DNA of 23,326 nt from an uncultured Oscillospiraceae bacterium (GTDB lineage: Bacteria; Bacillota; Clostridia; Oscillospirales; Ruminococcaceae): NCBI GenBank assembly GCA_900543705.1, contig UQSL01000026.1, forward strand, positions 1 to 23,326, written 5' to 3'. The translations under genes were made by a program, and so were the position numbers. The notes beneath the pieces were generated by a model. The model did no database searches. It was not told the DNA's origin and saw nothing but the letters and a program-made list of their open reading frames with translations. The first letter of the stretch is position 1. Each line of letters opens with the position of its first letter. This document shows positions 22,862 through 23,326 of this stretch, piece after piece.

Positions 22862-22904
22862 CATCCGCCGGAGTTCACAGCCAATACTTGACTCCGGGAG
22901 GATG
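22862..22904 (+). other. Imperfect hairpin in the phosphofructokinase leader
   Basis: CATCC plus CCGGAGT (22862-22874) pairs with ACTCCGG plus GGATG (22891-22904), with a small internal bulge. It lies just before the ribosome binding site GAGGAGG and could influence translation or mRNA stability. Confidence 0.4.
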
Positions 22905-22917
22905 TGAGGAGGATATC

Positions 22918-23326
22918 ATGGCAAAGAAAAACCTTATCATTGCGCAATCCGGCGGGCCGACTACCGCCATTAATGCCTCACTTGCCGGTATTGTAGAGGC
23001 CGGAAAAGAAAGCGGTCGTTTCGGCCGTATCTATGGGGCACTCAATGGGGTGGAGGGCCTTCTCTCCCGCCGTATCATCGACTTGGGTGAACAGCTCCCG
23101 GATCAGCATTCCCTGGATTTGCTTTCGAGTACCCCAGCCATGGCTCTCGGCTCCTGCCGGTACCGAATGCCGGTTCCCGGCTCAATTGAAGCGCAGGAAG
23201 TATATAGCCAGATTGAGCAGGTTTTTGAGGAGTATGATATTGGTTGCTTTTTCTACATCGGCGGAAATGATTCCATGGATACCGCTCACAAGCTCTCGCT
23301 GTATTTTTCCGGGCATGGAAAGGATA
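22918..23326 (+). CDS. pfp: 6-phosphofructokinase, probably pyrophosphate-dependent (5' part, cut by window edge)
   Basis: The first 136 residues of a phosphofructokinase, which phosphorylates fructose 6-phosphate in glycolysis. The N-terminal glycine-rich loop AQSGGPTTAINASLAG and the motif GGNDSMDTA (115-123) are visible. In ATP-dependent enzymes the motif is GGDGS; an Asp in the fourth position (GGxDS) is the mark of pyrophosphate-dependent enzymes, so PPi is the likely donor and the reaction would be reversible. GAGGAGG lies six bases before the ATG. The gene runs off the window, so catalytic-centre residues further on cannot be checked. Confidence 0.87.
   Translation, partial: MAKKNLIIAQSGGPTTAINASLAGIVEAGKESGRFGRIYGALNGVEGLLSRRIIDLGEQLPDQHSLDLLSSTPAMALGSCRYRMPVPGSIEAQEVYSQIEQVFEEYDIGCFFYIGGNDSMDTAHKLSLYFSGHGKD

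Noticed and set aside
1..23326. CRISPR array, tRNA or rRNA genes
   Set aside because: No regularly spaced repeats, no tRNA-like cloverleaf with the GTTCGA arm, and no rRNA-like sequence were seen on reading both strands.

Overview
The window looks like part of the chromosome of a Gram-positive, endospore-forming anaerobe of the class Clostridia, probably Oscillospiraceae/Ruminococcaceae-like. The main reasons are a SigK-type sporulation sigma factor, strong AGGAGG ribosome binding sites, SipW/TasA-type surface genes, an F-type ATP synthase with a Na+-type c subunit, and a phosphofructokinase of the pyrophosphate-dependent type. The family level is inference from protein style only.

Layout. 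(1) 1-880: mobile-element graveyard. A stop-containing C-terminal piece of a large serine recombinase (minus strand) abuts a frameshifted IS1182-like transposase fragment (plus strand). (2) 880-5021: an AT-rich island. A consensus promoter precedes a broken radical SAM maturase remnant, followed by two intact, overlapping ABC exporter half-transporters. This looks like a decayed ribosomally synthesised peptide (RiPP) locus whose exporter survives. (3) 5022-6648: hairpins, a promoter, and a coupled XRE repressor / ImmA-IrrE metallopeptidase pair, closed by a strong bidirectional terminator. (4) 6671-13057, minus strand: a six-gene surface-fibre operon. In transcription order it encodes a secreted von Willebrand A (VWA) protein, a SipW-dependent protein, the SipW-type signal peptidase, two more SipW-dependent TasA/camelysin-like proteins, and a membrane/wall-anchored protein with an IPFTG motif. 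Its promoter region carries GTCACA direct repeats. (5) 13387-14091, plus: sigK, divergent from the fibre operon, followed by a terminator and a structured non-coding stretch. (6) 14452-21396, minus: the ATP synthase operon in transcription order atpZ-like, atpI-like, atpB, atpE, atpF, atpH, atpA, atpG, atpD, atpC, with a good promoter at its head and a terminator at its end. (7) 21442-22816, plus: an intergenic region with promoters and a large palindrome, then an aminoglycoside 6-adenylyltransferase-like gene. (8) 22918-end: the 5' part of a phosphofructokinase gene, cut by the window edge.

How the parts work together. The fibre operon supplies its own processing peptidase, three subunits carrying the matching signal peptide, a possible adhesive VWA component and a possible base. 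The ATP synthase c subunit has glutamates at both ion-site positions plus the Ser/Thr/Tyr of Na+-binding rings, so the enzyme probably couples to Na+. That would fit an energy-limited anaerobe that also saves energy with PPi-dependent glycolysis.

The most interesting parts are the SipW/TasA/VWA operon with its intergenic stem-loops and direct-repeat promoter, the two-carboxylate Na+ rotor motif, the radical SAM remnant with orphan exporter, and the structured non-coding segment after sigK. I saw no tRNA, rRNA or CRISPR array.
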